Below are positions 19,002 to 32,300 of a DNA stretch of 60,374 nucleotides, one piece after another; position 1 is the stretch's first letter; each line of letters opens with the position of its first letter. The stretch spans positions 1 through 60,374 of the forward strand of contig NZ_BSOJ01000020.1 of NCBI RefSeq assembly GCF_030160455.1. The letters are read 5' to 3'. Source of the stretch: Limnobacter litoralis. GTDB lineage: Bacteria > Pseudomonadota > Gammaproteobacteria > Burkholderiales > Burkholderiaceae_B. A program made the translations under genes and the position numbers. The notes under the pieces are model-generated. The model worked only from the letters and a program-made list of their open reading frames with translations. It was not told the origin of the DNA and searched no databases.

Positions 19002-19010
19002 CAATTCATT

Positions 19011-20327
19011 TCAGTGAAACTGCTCTTCTTCTGTAGAGCCTGTCAGTGCGGTCACTGAAGATGTACCGCCCTGGATCACTGTGGTTACGTCGTCGAAGTA
19101 ACCAGCGCCAACTTCCTGCTGGTGTGACACGAAGGTGTAACCCTGTTCGCGGGCCTTGAACTCAGGCTCTTGAACCATGTTGACGTAGTGCTTCATGCCT
19201 TCGCCACGGGCGTAAGCGTGTGCAAACTGGAATGTGTTGTACCAGTTGACGTGGATACCGGCCAGTGTGATGAACTGGTACTTGTAGCCCAGTGCGCTCA
19301 GCTCTTCCTGGAAGGAAGCGATCTGGCTGTCGTTCAGGTTTTTCTTCCAGTTGAAAGAAGGTGAGCAGTTGTAGCTCAGCAGCTTGCCTGGGTTCTTTTC
19401 CAGAACGGCTTGTGCGAATTCACGTGCAAAACCGATGTCAGGTGTACCTGTTTCACACCACACCAGGTCGGCGTAAGGTGCGTAAGCGATACCGCGGCTG
19501 ATGGCCTGTTCCAGACCGTTTTTAACGCGGTAGAAACCTTCGGCAGTGCGCTCGCCTGTCAGGAATGGCTTGTCGTTGGCGTCGAAGTCTGAAGTCAGCA
19601 GGTTGGCGGCTTCAGCGTCTGTACGGGCCAGAACGATGGAAGGAACACCCATAACGTCAGCGGCCAGACGTGCTGCAACCAGCTTCTGGATGGCTTCAGC
19701 AGTTGGAACCAGAACCTTACCACCCATGTGACCACACTTCTTTACAGCGGCCAATTGGTCTTCGAAGTGAACACCGGCTGCACCAGCGGCGATCATGTTC
19801 TTCATCAGTTCGTAAGCGTTCAGAACACCACCGAAACCGGCTTCACCGTCGGCCACGATAGGCAGGAAGTAGTCGATTGCGTCTTCGGACTTCATCTTGC
19901 CGTCGCAGATGTTCTTCCACTGGATTTCGTCAGCGCGCTGGAATGTGTTGTTGATGCGGCGAACCATTTTTGGCACTGAATCGTAAGCGTACAGTGACTG
20001 GTCGGGGTACATGGTTTCAGAGCTGTTACCGTCAGCGGCAACTTGCCAGCCTGACAGGTACACGGCTTCCAGACCGGCTTTGGCCTGCTGCATGGCTTGA
20101 CCAGCAGTAATCGCGCCGAAGGCGTTGACGTAGCCTTTCTTGGCGCCGCCGTTTACCTTTTCCCACAGCTTTTCTGCACCGCGCTTGGCCAGTGTGTACT
20201 CAGGCTGAACGGAACCGCGCAGACGAACCACGTCTTCGGCTTTGTAGCCGCGCTTGACCAGTTTCCAGCGTGGGTTTGTTTCCCAATCTTTTTTGAGTTC
20301 CTGAACTTGTTGTTCGAAGGTTTTCAT
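19011..20327 (-). CDS. aceA: Isocitrate lyase
   Basis: Glyoxylate-shunt enzyme splitting isocitrate into glyoxylate and succinate, needed for growth on acetate, fatty acids or PHB. From ATG 20327 it has 438 residues, close to the E. coli enzyme. The catalytic loop [14 protein letters not shown] carries the KKCGH signature. [11 protein letters not shown] and the active-site GEAGFGG and LARTDAEAA segments are conserved. I chose ATG 20327 because GAGGA lies 8 nt upstream, and the first 34 residues of the longer frame look like leader sequence. No malate synthase or isocitrate dehydrogenase kinase is adjacent. Confidence 0.95.
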   Translation of the reverse strand: MKTFEQQVQELKKDWETNPRWKLVKRGYKAEDVVRLRGSVQPEYTLAKRGAEKLWEKVNGGAKKGYVNAFGAITAGQAMQQAKAGLEAVYLSGWQVAADGNSSETMYPDQSLYAYDSVPKMVRRINNTFQRADEIQWKNICDGKMKSEDAIDYFLPIVADGEAGFGGVLNAYELMKNMIAAGAAGVHFEDQLAAVKKCGHMGGKVLVPTAEAIQKLVAARLAADVMGVPSIVLARTDAEAANLLTSDFDANDKPFLTGERTAEGFYRVKNGLEQAISRGIAYAPYADLVWCETGTPDIGFAREFAQAVLEKNPGKLLSYNCSPSFNWKKNLNDSQIASFQEELSALGYKYQFITLAGIHVNWYNTFQFAHAYARGEGMKHYVNMVQEPEFKAREQGYTFVSHQQEVGAGYFDDVTTVIQGGTSSVTALTGSTEEEQFH

Positions 20328-20683
20328 GTGCGAATCCTCAGCGAAAGTATTAAAAAAAAGAAACGGTGTGCCAGTTCGATCACGGCCTGGGTGCTGCTTG
20401 ACAGGGGTGGTCACTGCTGTGAGTGACATCGACTTGGTGAATGACGTGTAGTGTACTGCGGCTTTCGCAAAGCAACAAGAGTTATATCTTATACAAGACT
20501 TTTTCGTGATTTGAATAAAATCAATAACTTAAAACACATTTTTCTCGATATGAAATACTTTTTCTCTAAATGAAAAAGAGGGCACCCTCTAATTTATGCA
20601 CTGCACACAGCTTGGTGCTTACCCTGAAAGGCCGAACTTTTTCCGAAACTCAAAGCACTTAGCTCGGATGGAGGACAAAAAGA
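20328..20683. other. Divergent control region between aceA and an orphan gene
   Basis: No gene is visible here. The region 20475-20580 is distinctly AT-rich and probably holds the promoters in both directions. A short palindrome, GCTTT-CGC-AAAGC (20461-20473), lies about 135 bp upstream of the aceA start and could be a regulator site. On the plus side GGAGG (about 20669-20673) is the ribosome-binding site of the gene starting at 20684. Confidence 0.4.
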
Positions 20684-21379
20684 TTGAAATCAGACAAGCC
20701 CACCGGATTAATTGCCTTACAAGAAAATGCCGCGTACAGCAGGGCGAACCGAGCGCCCGAACCAGACCTGCCCGAGGGCCCTCTGAGACAGGCCGCACAG
20801 GCCATTTTCAAACAGGGCCTGTTACATGCCAAAGACAATTCAGGCCAAAACGCCGCAATGGCCCATGGCAAATACATTTTTGCGCTAGCACCCGATTCGA
20901 TGCAAAGCGCAGACAAAACGCTGTTTTTACACAAAGCGCCCGAAGGTTTGAAAACCCGAACGGATGGATTCACCCATGCCTGTTTCAATGCGGGCGGACC
21001 AGTGCACACTGCGGGTGAACTTTGGGTGTACAAAGGAAAACCACTTCTGGCCAACAACGCCAGCGGACACTACAGGCCCCCAGCGCTCACACTGCGTGCA
21101 TTTACTGAACATTTATTAACCAACGAAGTGGATATTCATTCACTGGTCTATCAAGAACAGCACCTCGAAAACAACGATGGTGAGACCATGCCCGACCAAT
21201 ACCGGTTTGCAGCTGGGTCGGGTAAGACTTTAGATCCTGATCAGATCCGTGCCGTACAACATCTGGAAGTGCAATTCGAAAAGATCTTGAAAATGTCCAC
21301 TGAGGCAGTGTGTGCAACACTGCAGGCTCTTCAACTCAGCGACAGATCGCTTACCAGCACGCCGTCTTCATCCACATAA
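20684..21379 (+). CDS. Orphan protein with an IQM-like HxxF-AGG-SGHY motif
   Basis: Uncharacterised protein of 231 residues with no signal peptide or membrane segment. The TTG start follows GGAGG at normal spacing. Residues 98-132 show a distinctive pattern: H98, F101, AGG 103-105, AGEL 110-113, G118, SGHY 127-130 and P132. From memory this resembles the core of plant IQM (IQ-motif calmodulin-binding) proteins, where an H-S-S-F-x-A-G segment is followed by AG-x-L and SGHY-x-P. The match is recollection, not a search result. The N-terminal 30 residues are polar and Pro/Arg rich, as in secreted effectors. The last 49 bp overlap rraA on the other strand. Confidence 0.6.
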   Translation: MKSDKPTGLIALQENAAYSRANRAPEPDLPEGPLRQAAQAIFKQGLLHAKDNSGQNAAMAHGKYIFALAPDSMQSADKTLFLHKAPEGLKTRTDGFTHACFNAGGPVHTAGELWVYKGKPLLANNASGHYRPPALTLRAFTEHLLTNEVDIHSLVYQEQHLENNDGETMPDQYRFAAGSGKTLDPDQIRAVQHLEVQFEKILKMSTEAVCATLQALQLSDRSLTSTPSSST

Positions 21380-21822
21380 ATCCAGTTGCCCGGTGACACG
21401 CGAACATGACCCAAAGCCACGGTGATGTTCTCGTGGCCAGCCCCGCGCTTTTCACTTTTTTGAGGATGAGCGGCCAAGGCGCGTACGCCGATGTCGCAGG
21501 CATTCAGCTCCAGCGTGTCACGCACACAGCCGTACACCACAACACCGGCCCAATTGTTTTTCTCAGCCAACACGCCGAGGTTGCCCCCCACCAGTGCGCA
21601 ACGTTTGCTGCCACCGCCATCCACAACCAGCACCTTGCCCAGGCCGTCCTTATCCAGAGCGGCGCGCACCAGTGTGTTGTCTTCAAACACTTTCAGGGTG
21701 TGGGCCTGACCGGAAAACGCAGCCTTCTTGCCCCAGCTTTGAAACATGGGCTCAACAACGCGCAAAACGCCCTGCGCAATCAGGTTCTCATTGGCGTCGC
21801 ATAAATCAGTGGTGGGCTTCAT
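21331..21822 (-). CDS. rraA: RraA-family protein (RNase E inhibitor / HMG aldolase fold)
   Basis: Protein of 163 residues of the RraA family. It carries the long conserved run around [20 protein letters not shown] and [11 protein letters not shown], plus the C-terminal [17 protein letters not shown]. Members either bind RNase E to slow RNA decay or act as class II 4-hydroxy-4-methyl-2-oxoglutarate aldolases / oxaloacetate decarboxylases. The metal-binding region GxVRD is present, so an aldolase role is not excluded. ATG 21822 was chosen for its GAGGAG site; an ATG 33 nt upstream has none. It converges with, and overlaps by 49 bp, the orphan gene at 20684. Confidence 0.87.
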   Translation of the reverse strand: MKPTTDLCDANENLIAQGVLRVVEPMFQSWGKKAAFSGQAHTLKVFEDNTLVRAALDKDGLGKVLVVDGGGSKRCALVGGNLGVLAEKNNWAGVVVYGCVRDTLELNACDIGVRALAAHPQKSEKRGAGHENITVALGHVRVSPGNWIYVDEDGVLVSDLSLS

Positions 21823-21875
21823 GGCCGGCTCCTCATCAAGGGTTGGTTTGTTCATGTGTGGCGCAGACTAGCGCA

Positions 21876-22898
21876 TCAACTGCTGTTTTTCAAGCTGGGG
21901 GCCAAACGAAACTCCCGGGGTGTTTTGCCTGTCCAGCTGGCGAAGGCGTGCGTGAAACTGCGCCGGTCCGAATAACCCAGGCGCGAGCTGATGGTTTCAA
22001 TGTCCAGCACCGATTTTTGCAGCATCTCGCAAGCCATGTTCATTCGGACACTGGCAAGCACATGGGCGTAAGTGGTGCCCTCCTCTTGCAACTGCCGCTG
22101 CATTTTTCGGGGGTGCATGTCCATTTCCATCGCGATTTTTTCCATGGGCAGGGAAAGCAGGCTGACTTTCGATCGCAACAATCGGGTAATCCGGCTGCTG
22201 AGTACACCGGGTTCACTGACTTTCAGCAAGCGATTAACGATCAACTCTTCAGCCTTGTTGTGCGCTGAAGGAATGCCCCCGGGCAATGGCTGACTCAATG
22301 AATTGGTGTCAAACACCATGCAATTCGCCGCTTGATCAAAGTGCACTGGCGTTTCAAAAAACTGGGCGTATTCATCAGGTGCTGTCTGGGCTGAATGCTT
22401 GAATTCCACTGACAACAAAGGGGTGGACATGGGGCTGATCAAGCGCATGAATTTCAAGACGGCCGCAGCAACGCTTTCCACAAAACCGGGCAAATCGTTG
22501 AATTCACCATTGCCCTCCTGAACCAGAATGTTCAGCCTGGCGTACACGGGCCCTTCTTCGGTTGAAAACGACAAGGCCGGGTGTAACAGTTGTGGCGCCC
22601 AATCAAACACCTTGATGGCGTCGCGGGGGGTGGATGCACTGGTCACAAAGGTCGCCAGTTCGGGCAGCCCATCAAAGTTGAAGGCATGCCCCAGCACCAA
22701 TGGGAAATACTGCTTGGGCTGCTTGTCGGCAATGGCTTGAAAAAGGACAGAAAACCAGCGCAAGGACATGCGCTTTCGGGGGTCTGCAGTCATGTCGATG
22801 TCGATGCCGAGTTCTTGTAAAACCTGATTCAAATTGATGCCGCATGCGCGCGCCGCATTGGCCAGACTGGCCAGCATTTGAAAGTTAATGGTCTCCAT
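21876..22898 (-). CDS. AraC-family transcriptional regulator
   Basis: Regulator of 340 residues with a large N-terminal ligand domain of the arabinose-binding-like type common in betaproteobacterial and Pseudomonas AraC proteins, and a C-terminal double helix-turn-helix. The second HTH is clear: DIETISSRLGYSDRRSFTHA with FxxWTGKTPREFR. It is divergent from the metal-dependent hydrolase at 23031 with a 132-bp gap, which suggests it controls that gene. The inducer is unknown. Confidence 0.87.
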   Translation of the reverse strand: METINFQMLASLANAARACGINLNQVLQELGIDIDMTADPRKRMSLRWFSVLFQAIADKQPKQYFPLVLGHAFNFDGLPELATFVTSASTPRDAIKVFDWAPQLLHPALSFSTEEGPVYARLNILVQEGNGEFNDLPGFVESVAAAVLKFMRLISPMSTPLLSVEFKHSAQTAPDEYAQFFETPVHFDQAANCMVFDTNSLSQPLPGGIPSAHNKAEELIVNRLLKVSEPGVLSSRITRLLRSKVSLLSLPMEKIAMEMDMHPRKMQRQLQEEGTTYAHVLASVRMNMACEMLQKSVLDIETISSRLGYSDRRSFTHAFASWTGKTPREFRLAPSLKNSS

Positions 22899-23030
22899 AC
22901 AGTGTCGGCCCCGGTGGGTTTGTCGTATTTTGTTCCTTTTTTGTCACTACAGATCATATCCTCAATTTGCACATCAAAGTAATCTTGATCTTGAAACAAC
23001 ACATTCATGCAATGCAGTACGGAGGTATCG

Positions 23031-23915
23031 ATGAACAACAAGAAAGCCCAACATCGCGAAGACATGGTGGTTCGTAAAGACCTGGATTTTGATCTGAATG
23101 GCGACATTCCACGATTCTGGATGGACGGAGACCCCTTCAAAACCCGCGTGTTTGACGGTGTCCAGATGACATTTCCAGATGGCGAGCGTTACTTTATTTC
23201 CAGCGTCCGCTTGTTCAAAGACAAAATTACAGACCCTGAGCTGGCGGCACAGGTGAAAGACTTTTCATGGCAGGAAGGTCAACACGGCAAAGTGCACACC
23301 GATTTCAACAAGCGCTTGGCCGAGCAGGGTTTGCCCGTCGAGCGCATGATCAGTGTCGTCAAGAAAATCATGAATGGCCGGCTTGAAAACCGCTCGCCCG
23401 AATACAACGTCGCCATTACGGCGGCCCTGGAGCACTTTACCGCGATGATGGCCGAGATGTTCTTCGCCCGCAAAGAAGTGATGGCCGGTGCCGACCCCCG
23501 AGTGCGCGCCATGCTGGCGTGGCACGCCATTGAGGAAATGGAACACAAGGCCGTGGCATTTGACGTGATGCAAAAAGTAGCCAAGGTGGGTTACGGCATG
23601 CGTTGCCTGGCGATGGCGCACGCCATTTTTCTGTTCTCGTTGCACACCCTGGTGTTCACTTGGGTGCTGTTGCGCTACGACGGATACACAGGCTGGCGAC
23701 GGGCGAAAGTCTACTTCAAAGGGCTTGCATGGCTGTTCGGCCCACGCAAAGGCGTCTACACGCGCTTGCTGCCCAAACTGCTGACTTATTTCAAGCCCGG
23801 ATTTCACCCCTGGCAAGACCCCACCGTGCACAACTACGGCGTGTGGTTGGAGTCGTTCAACAAGACGGGCAACCCGGTTTTGGCGGGTGAAGCCATGTAC
23901 CAGGCTGGCTATTGA
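23031..23915 (+). CDS. Metal-dependent hydrolase (DUF of the COG3687 type)
   Basis: Protein of 294 residues matching the family annotated as predicted metal-dependent hydrolase. Conserved His/Glu positions in an all-helical frame include EGQH (near 80), the EHF segment (ALEHFTAMMAE), WHAIEEMEHKAVAFDV and a C-terminal region with HPW. The EEMEHK motif resembles a di-iron carboxylate helix. One or two hydrophobic stretches near 195-215 (AIFLFSLHTLVFTWVLL) may anchor it to the membrane. ATG 23031 has GGAGGT upstream. It is divergent from, and probably controlled by, the AraC regulator. Substrate unknown. Confidence 0.75.
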   Translation: MNNKKAQHREDMVVRKDLDFDLNGDIPRFWMDGDPFKTRVFDGVQMTFPDGERYFISSVRLFKDKITDPELAAQVKDFSWQEGQHGKVHTDFNKRLAEQGLPVERMISVVKKIMNGRLENRSPEYNVAITAALEHFTAMMAEMFFARKEVMAGADPRVRAMLAWHAIEEMEHKAVAFDVMQKVAKVGYGMRCLAMAHAIFLFSLHTLVFTWVLLRYDGYTGWRRAKVYFKGLAWLFGPRKGVYTRLLPKLLTYFKPGFHPWQDPTVHNYGVWLESFNKTGNPVLAGEAMYQAGY

Positions 23916-23971
23916 ACTTTCTGGCGCACTGAGCGCACACAACTCGGTGTTCCAGACTTTCATGCCAAACC

Positions 23972-24878
23972 ATGCGAACATCTCACACGGACGAGGCTGG
24001 TCCAACGGGCAGCCTCAGTTCGCAAACTGACCGACCAAACACACCCCAAACCGCTGCAGAAAGCAGCCGCGCGGCACATCAGCTTGCAGACACATTGCTG
24101 ACACAGGCAGATTTTGATCCAGCAACAGTCCAGATCGTTAAAACAGGCTTGCCGAGCCATGAATTGGACAGCGGCGGCTTGCGAGCCATGTTCAACAAAT
24201 TTGCAAGCAGGAAGGGTCTCGGACAATTGTTCGAAGCGGTGTCTTGCCCAGCCAGGGTGAAGCGGCACAACACCTCTGCCTGGATTACAGGGCGGATCAA
24301 ACAAAGAGACTATGTACTGGCCAGGGTGCCAATCGACGTCATTCGGTCTCAACACAGCATTGACGGAATTGCCATCGAGAAAACTGCACAACGGGCCGAG
24401 GCGGTTCTCGGCTGGTTGATTCAAAACCCGAAACAAACGACGATCAACAAAGGCACACTGGAAACCCTTGCATGCTCAAACGGTGCACTGAAGGTGGGAT
24501 GCCACAGCAAAAGCCAGTTGGTCACACTGGACGGGGTGGGTCGTCTGGAGGCGATTCGACAGGCCAAAGAGGCCTACACCCAACAAACTGGTCGGACCCA
24601 CCCATTGAGTCACATTGAATGCTATGTGACTCGGCTCAAAGAGGATGAATACGAGAGCCTTTACCGAACAAGCAGCTATTTCCGGGACGACGAGGGTGTG
24701 CAGCTTGAGAAACCCCAGCACGACCTGGCCCCTTATTCAGGCATTCCAAGGTTGCTGGTCGGGACAGCAATGAACCTTGTCAAACAGACGATAGAACCGG
24801 GCCTGGAAAGACTCAATGGCGAATTCGACAGACGGGTTCCAGATGGCTTTTTTCAGGAACCCGCTGCGTCAAACCCGA

Positions 24879-24904
<26 letters not shown>
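23972..24904 (+). CDS. Orphan protein with a possible ParB/sulfiredoxin-like core
   Basis: Uncharacterised protein of 310 residues. The first 45 residues are rich in Ser, Thr, Gln and Pro. The middle resembles the ParB/Srx fold by eye: a strand reading [10 protein letters not shown] near 118-127, helices near 137-150, a KVG strand, then [14 protein letters not shown] at 185-198, where ParB-like proteins carry DGxxRxxA. The rest is unfamiliar, and no helix-turn-helix follows, so a partition role is unlikely. The ATG at 23972 has no obvious ribosome-binding site. The gene overlaps the 3' end of clpB by 26 bp, convergently. Confidence 0.55.
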
Positions 24905-27470
<2,566 letters not shown>

Positions 27471-27587
27471 GGTGCATGCATCCTTTTAAATGAATTGAAT
27501 TGCCAACTGCCTGCTACTGAAATAGAGTCATCAGATAGAAATTCAAGCCCGGCTATAATCACCAAAGCGCAATTACAACCTACGGCC

Positions 27588-28112
27588 ATGTACATCAAGC
27601 AACTTCAACTAGCTTACGCGCCTGAACACGATCGCATATTGATGCGGATCAACTCCTCTGACAATCAAGAGGTGCGTTGCTGGCTGACCCGGCGGATGGT
27701 CAGGTTGCTGGTGCCCGGGCTGGACGACATGATGCAGCGCCTGCTGGCCAGCGACCGCCCCCTGAATGAAACCGGACGCAAAGCACTGCTGGAGATGAGT
27801 CGCGAGGTCTCCCTGTATTCGGCCGATTTCAAGTCAAAGTTCAATGACAAAGACACCACAACGCCATTGGGCACCGAACCACTGCTAATCACCCAGATTG
27901 AACTCAAGCCCATTCACGAACCCGGCAAAACCGACATTTTGTTGAAATTGACAACCTCAGATGCGCGGGGCTTCGAAATCCGCATGGCAGAACAGCTTCA
28001 GCACGGGTTTGCTGACCTGCTGATTAAAACCTGTACACAAGCCGTTTGGGGGCTTGAATTCAAATCAACCTCTAGCATCATTGAACGCCCTGAAAGTCGT
28101 CACCTGAACTAA
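27588..28112 (+). CDS. Conserved protein of unknown function
   Basis: Small soluble protein of 174 residues from ATG 27588. The frame opens 93 nt earlier, but that segment looks non-coding. The N-terminus MYIKQLQLAYAPEHDRILMR, with a WLTRRMVRLL helix and paired beta-like strands, recalls a conserved uncharacterised family I associate with betaproteobacteria. No catalytic motif or signal peptide is visible. It is divergent from clpB and lies just upstream of the efflux operon's operator sites. Function not assigned. Confidence 0.65.
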   Translation: MYIKQLQLAYAPEHDRILMRINSSDNQEVRCWLTRRMVRLLVPGLDDMMQRLLASDRPLNETGRKALLEMSREVSLYSADFKSKFNDKDTTTPLGTEPLLITQIELKPIHEPGKTDILLKLTTSDARGFEIRMAEQLQHGFADLLIKTCTQAVWGLEFKSTSSIIERPESRHLN

Positions 28113-28130
28113 ACTGAACGCCCATTCAGT
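28113..28130. promoter_or_regulatory. TetR-type operator, copy 1
   Basis: ACTGAACGCCCATTCAGT: six-base arms ACTGAA/TTCAGT form a perfect palindrome around a 6-bp centre. It lies immediately after the stop of the preceding gene and about 75 bp upstream of the efflux adaptor start. It matches copy 2 at 28168-28185 in 15 of 18 positions. It is the likely binding site of the TetR repressor encoded at the end of the operon. Confidence 0.7.
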
Positions 28131-28167
28131 AAAAACCCCAGTACACAGATTGCCCAAGTCGTGAAAA

Positions 28168-28185
28168 AATGAACGTTCATTCAGT
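28168..28185. promoter_or_regulatory. TetR-type operator, copy 2
   Basis: AATGAACGTTCATTCAGT, containing the perfect 12-bp palindrome ATGAACGTTCAT. It sits 55 bp after copy 1 and 18 bp before the adaptor start codon, where a bound repressor would block transcription. It shares TGAACG and CATTCAGT with copy 1. Confidence 0.7.
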
Positions 28186-28203
28186 TTTTGAAATGGACTC
28201 TTC

Positions 28204-29379
28204 ATGCAGTACCTTCCCAAACAACGTTCTTTGTGCACGGCAATTGCAATGGCGTGCAGTCTGTTGGTGCTTTCTTCCTGTGGAAAAGGCGAATCGGCCA
28301 AAGCCGCCAACCAGGCCTCTGTGGCCAAGGTCGGTGTTGTTGTGGTTCAAAGCAAGCCCTTTGAGCAGTACTCCGAACTTCAGGGCCGAACCTCGGCCTA
28401 TCTGGTGTCAGAGGTTCGGCCACAGGTGTCGGGCATTGTCCAGAAACGTTTGTTTGTCGAAGGTGGACTGGTTAAAGCCGGCCAATCTTTGTATCAAATC
28501 GACCCATCTACCTATCAGGCCACCTACGCCAGCGCCAAAGCCGCGCTAGAAAAGGCACAGGCCAATCTGGCTGCAGCCAAGGTGAAGCAGGCCCGTTACC
28601 AGGATCTGGTGAAAATCAATGCAGTCAGCCAACAAGATTTCGACGATGCAAACGCTGCCCTAAAGCAGACGCAAGCCGATGTGTCTGCCGCACAGGCTGC
28701 GGTGGACGCTGCGCGCATCAACCTGGCCTACACACAAGTCAAGGCGCCCATCAGTGGCCGGATAGGTCGCTCAAGCGTAACGCCGGGTGCCTTGGTTCAA
28801 CAGGGCCAGGCCACCGCGCTGGCCACGATTCAACAGCTTGACCCGATTTACGTCAACCTGACCCAATCCACCACAGACCTGCTGGCGCTGAAGCGCCAAC
28901 TGGCCAGTGGAAAGTTGGAAAAAACCAGCAAGGGCGGCGCCAAGGTCAAATTGACGCTGGAGGACGGCACCCCCTACCCCAAGGATGGCGATTTGCAGTT
29001 CTCCGATGTCACGGTCGACCCCACCACCGGTTCGGTCACTTTGCGTGCGGTGTTTCCAAATCCGGATGGTCTTTTACTGCCGGGTATGTATGTTCGCGCC
29101 GCATTGAATGAAGGCACGCTGAAAAACGCCATTCTTGTTCCACAACAGGCCATTGCCCGCGACAGCACGGGCTCAGCCGTCGCCTTGGTGTTGAATGACA
29201 AAAACATCGTTGAGCAGCGCCGCGTTGAGACCGAAAAGGCTGTGGGCGACCAATGGCTGATCGCCAGTGGTCTGAAAGCCGGAGACCGCCTGATTGTGCG
29301 CGGTCTTCAGAAGGTGAAGCCTGGTCAGCCGGCAGCTCTGCTGGACGACGACAAGGCACCCGAAAAAAAGGACCAATAA
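28204..29379 (+). CDS. RND efflux periplasmic adaptor (AcrA/MexA type)
   Basis: Membrane-fusion protein of 391 residues linking the RND pump to the outer-membrane channel. A lipoprotein signal ends in LSSC with the lipidated C26. The lipoyl/barrel-sandwich half (VRPQVSGIVQKRLFVEGG), an alpha-helical hairpin rich in Ala/Gln (about 110-165), the second lipoyl half (VKAPISGRIGRSSVTPGALV) and the beta-barrel and membrane-proximal domains follow in order. It is the first gene of adaptor-pump-channel-tetR, with 12 nt to the pump gene. The two TetR-type palindromes upstream imply repression relieved by pump substrates. Confidence 0.93.
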   Translation: MQYLPKQRSLCTAIAMACSLLVLSSCGKGESAKAANQASVAKVGVVVVQSKPFEQYSELQGRTSAYLVSEVRPQVSGIVQKRLFVEGGLVKAGQSLYQIDPSTYQATYASAKAALEKAQANLAAAKVKQARYQDLVKINAVSQQDFDDANAALKQTQADVSAAQAAVDAARINLAYTQVKAPISGRIGRSSVTPGALVQQGQATALATIQQLDPIYVNLTQSTTDLLALKRQLASGKLEKTSKGGAKVKLTLEDGTPYPKDGDLQFSDVTVDPTTGSVTLRAVFPNPDGLLLPGMYVRAALNEGTLKNAILVPQQAIARDSTGSAVALVLNDKNIVEQRRVETEKAVGDQWLIASGLKAGDRLIVRGLQKVKPGQPAALLDDDKAPEKKDQ

Positions 29380-29391
29380 GGAGTTTGCAGC

Positions 29392-32300
29392 ATGTCCCGT
29401 TTTTTCATTGATCGCCCCATTTTTGCATGGGTGATTGCGATCGTCATCATGCTGGCTGGTGTGCTTGCCATTCGGGAACTGCCGATTGAGCAGTACCCGG
29501 ACATTGCCCCGCCAGCAGTGACCATCTCCACCACCTACCCAGGTGCCTCTGCCGAAACCCTTCAGAACTCAGTCACGCAGGTGATCGAACAGCGCATGAC
29601 AGGGCTGGACGGACTTCGCTACATGAAGTCCACCAGCGATTCATCCGGTCAAGTGCGTATCGAGTTGAGCTTCAATGTGGGCACCAACCCCGACATTGCG
29701 CAAGTGCAAGTGCAAAACAAGCTGTCGCAAGCACTGCCCGTGTTGCCCAGTGCGGTACAGCGCCAAGGTGTGGTGGTCACCAAAAGTGCCACGGGCTTTC
29801 TGGAAGTGATTGCCTTTACCAGCGACGACCCGAAGTACCAGTCCACCGATCTGGCCGACTTTGTGGCCACCAACATTCAAGACACCATCAGCCGCGCCAA
29901 GGGTGTGGGTGAAATCACGATTTTCGGCGGGCAGTACGCCATGCGGATCTGGCTGGACCCGCACAAGCTGCAGCAGTACAACCTCACCGTGGCCGACATC
30001 AAAAGCGCCATTGTTGCGCAAAATGCGCAAGTGTCTGCAGGCGAGCTGGGTGGTTCACCCGCCGTTGACGGGCAGGCTTTGAATGCGACCATTACCGCGC
30101 AAAGCCAGTTGCAAACACCTGAACAATTTCGCCAAATTCTGCTGAAAAGCAGCACTGACGGTGCAGCAATTCACTTGGGTGATGTGGCGCGTGTTGAACT
30201 GGGCAGCGACAACTACACCTTCCAGCCCAGCTGGAACGGCAAGCCCTCGGCTGGTTTGGGCATCCGGTTGGCATCGGGTGCAAACGCGCTTGACACCGTA
30301 GACACCGTGAATGCCGAAATGAAGCGGCTGGAACCCCTGTTGCCACCAGGCATGCACTACAACGTGGTGTACGACACCACGCCATTCGTCAAGCTTTCGA
30401 TTCAGGGCGTGATCGAGACACTGCTGGAAGCGATTGTGCTGGTGTTCATGGTGATGTACCTGTTCTTGCAGAATTTCAGGGCCACCCTGATCCCGACGAT
30501 TGCCGTGCCGGTGGTGCTGATGGGCACCTTTGGTGTGCTGGCTGCGTTTGGTCTGACCATCAACACGCTGACCATGTTTGCGATGGTTTTGGCAATTGGT
30601 TTGCTGGTGGACGACGCCATTGTAGTGGTTGAAAACGTGGAACGGGTGATGACGGAAGAAGGCTTGTCACCGAAAGAGGCCACCCGGCAATCCATGGATC
30701 AGATCACGGGGGCCTTGGTCGGTATTGGTCTGGTGTTGTCCGCCGTGTTTATACCCATGGCCTTTTTTGGTGGTTCAGCCGGTGTGATTTACCGACAGTT
30801 CTCGGTGACGATTGTGTCGGCAATGGCCTTGTCGGTGCTGGTTGCGCTGGTGCTGACCCCGGCCCTGTGCGCCACGCTGTTGAAGCCGGTTCACAAAGGC
30901 GAGACCCATCACGCCGGTGGCCCTCTGGGTCGCCCTGTGACGGCCTTCAACAACCTGTTCAACGCGATGACCTTGCGTTACCAAAACGCCGTGGGCAAGC
31001 TGTTGGCCAAGTCAACCCGCATGTTTGTTCTGTACGGTGCGGTGTTTGCGGTCATGGTTTTCATGTTCCACAAGTTGCCAACCTCTTTCCTTCCGAACGA
31101 GGATCAGGGTGTGTTTTTCATCCAGGTGCAATTGCCACCGGCTGCCACCAAAGAGCAAACCTCCAATGTGCTCAAGAAAGTTCAGCATTACTTTCTGGTC
31201 GATGAAAAGAAAAACGTGCAGTCCCTGTTCACGGTGGCTGGTTTCAGCTTTTCAGGCACCGGGCAAAATTCTGGCCTTGGTTTTATCAAGCTGCGCGACT
31301 GGAAGGAAAGACCTGGCCCCGAGAACAGTGTGGATGCGGTGGTGGCGCGTGCGTCCAAGTTCTTTGCAACCATTCCGGATGCACAGGCGTTTGCTTTTGC
31401 GCCACCGGCCATTCGGGCCTTGGGCAATGCAAGCGGCTTTGACCTGTTTCTGCAAGACCGCGCTGGCTTGGGCCGCGATGCCTTGTTGAAAGCGCGTGGC
31501 CAATTGCTGGCTGCGGCCTCAAAAAACCCGGAGGTCACGAAGGTGCGGCCCAATGCCTCCCCCGATGTGCCTCAGTACCACCTGGACATTGACGCCATCA
31601 AGGCGGGCAGCATGGGCGTCAGCATGGCCGACGTCAATGACACCTTGTCCACGGCCTGGGGTGGAAACTATGTCAACGATTTTCTGGATCGTGGCCGCGT
31701 GAAAAAAGTGTACGTGCAGGGCGATGCGCCCTTCCGGATGCTGCCACAAGACCTCAATGACTGGTATGTGCGCAACAAACAAGGCCAGATGGTCGCATTT
31801 TCCAACTTTGCGACCTCCAAATGGACAGTGGGTGCGCCGCGTCTTGAACGCTACAACGGTCTGCCCGCTGTTGAAGTGCTGGGCGAGGCTGCAGCGGGTA
31901 AAAGCACAGGCGATGGCATGAACGCCATGGAAGACATTGCCAAACAGTTGCCGCCTGGTTTGGGCATTTCGTGGACCGGCCTTTCTTACGAAGAAAAGCA
32001 GACCGGGTCGCAAGCCTACTTCCTGTATGCCATTTCATTGCTGGTTGTGTTTCTGTGTCTGGCAGCCCTTTATGAAAGCTGGTCTGTGCCCTTTGCCGTC
32101 ATTCTGGTGGTGCCACTGGGTGTGGTCGGCGCTTTGCTGGCCACGGGCATGCGCGGGCTGGCCAACGACATCTACTTCCAGGTGGCCTTGCTGACCACAG
32201 TGGGTCTGTCCTCGAAAAACGCCATTCTGATTGTTGAATTTGCCAAGGAACAGGTGGACAACGGCGTGGGTTTGGTCGAGGCCACATTGAACGCGGTGCG

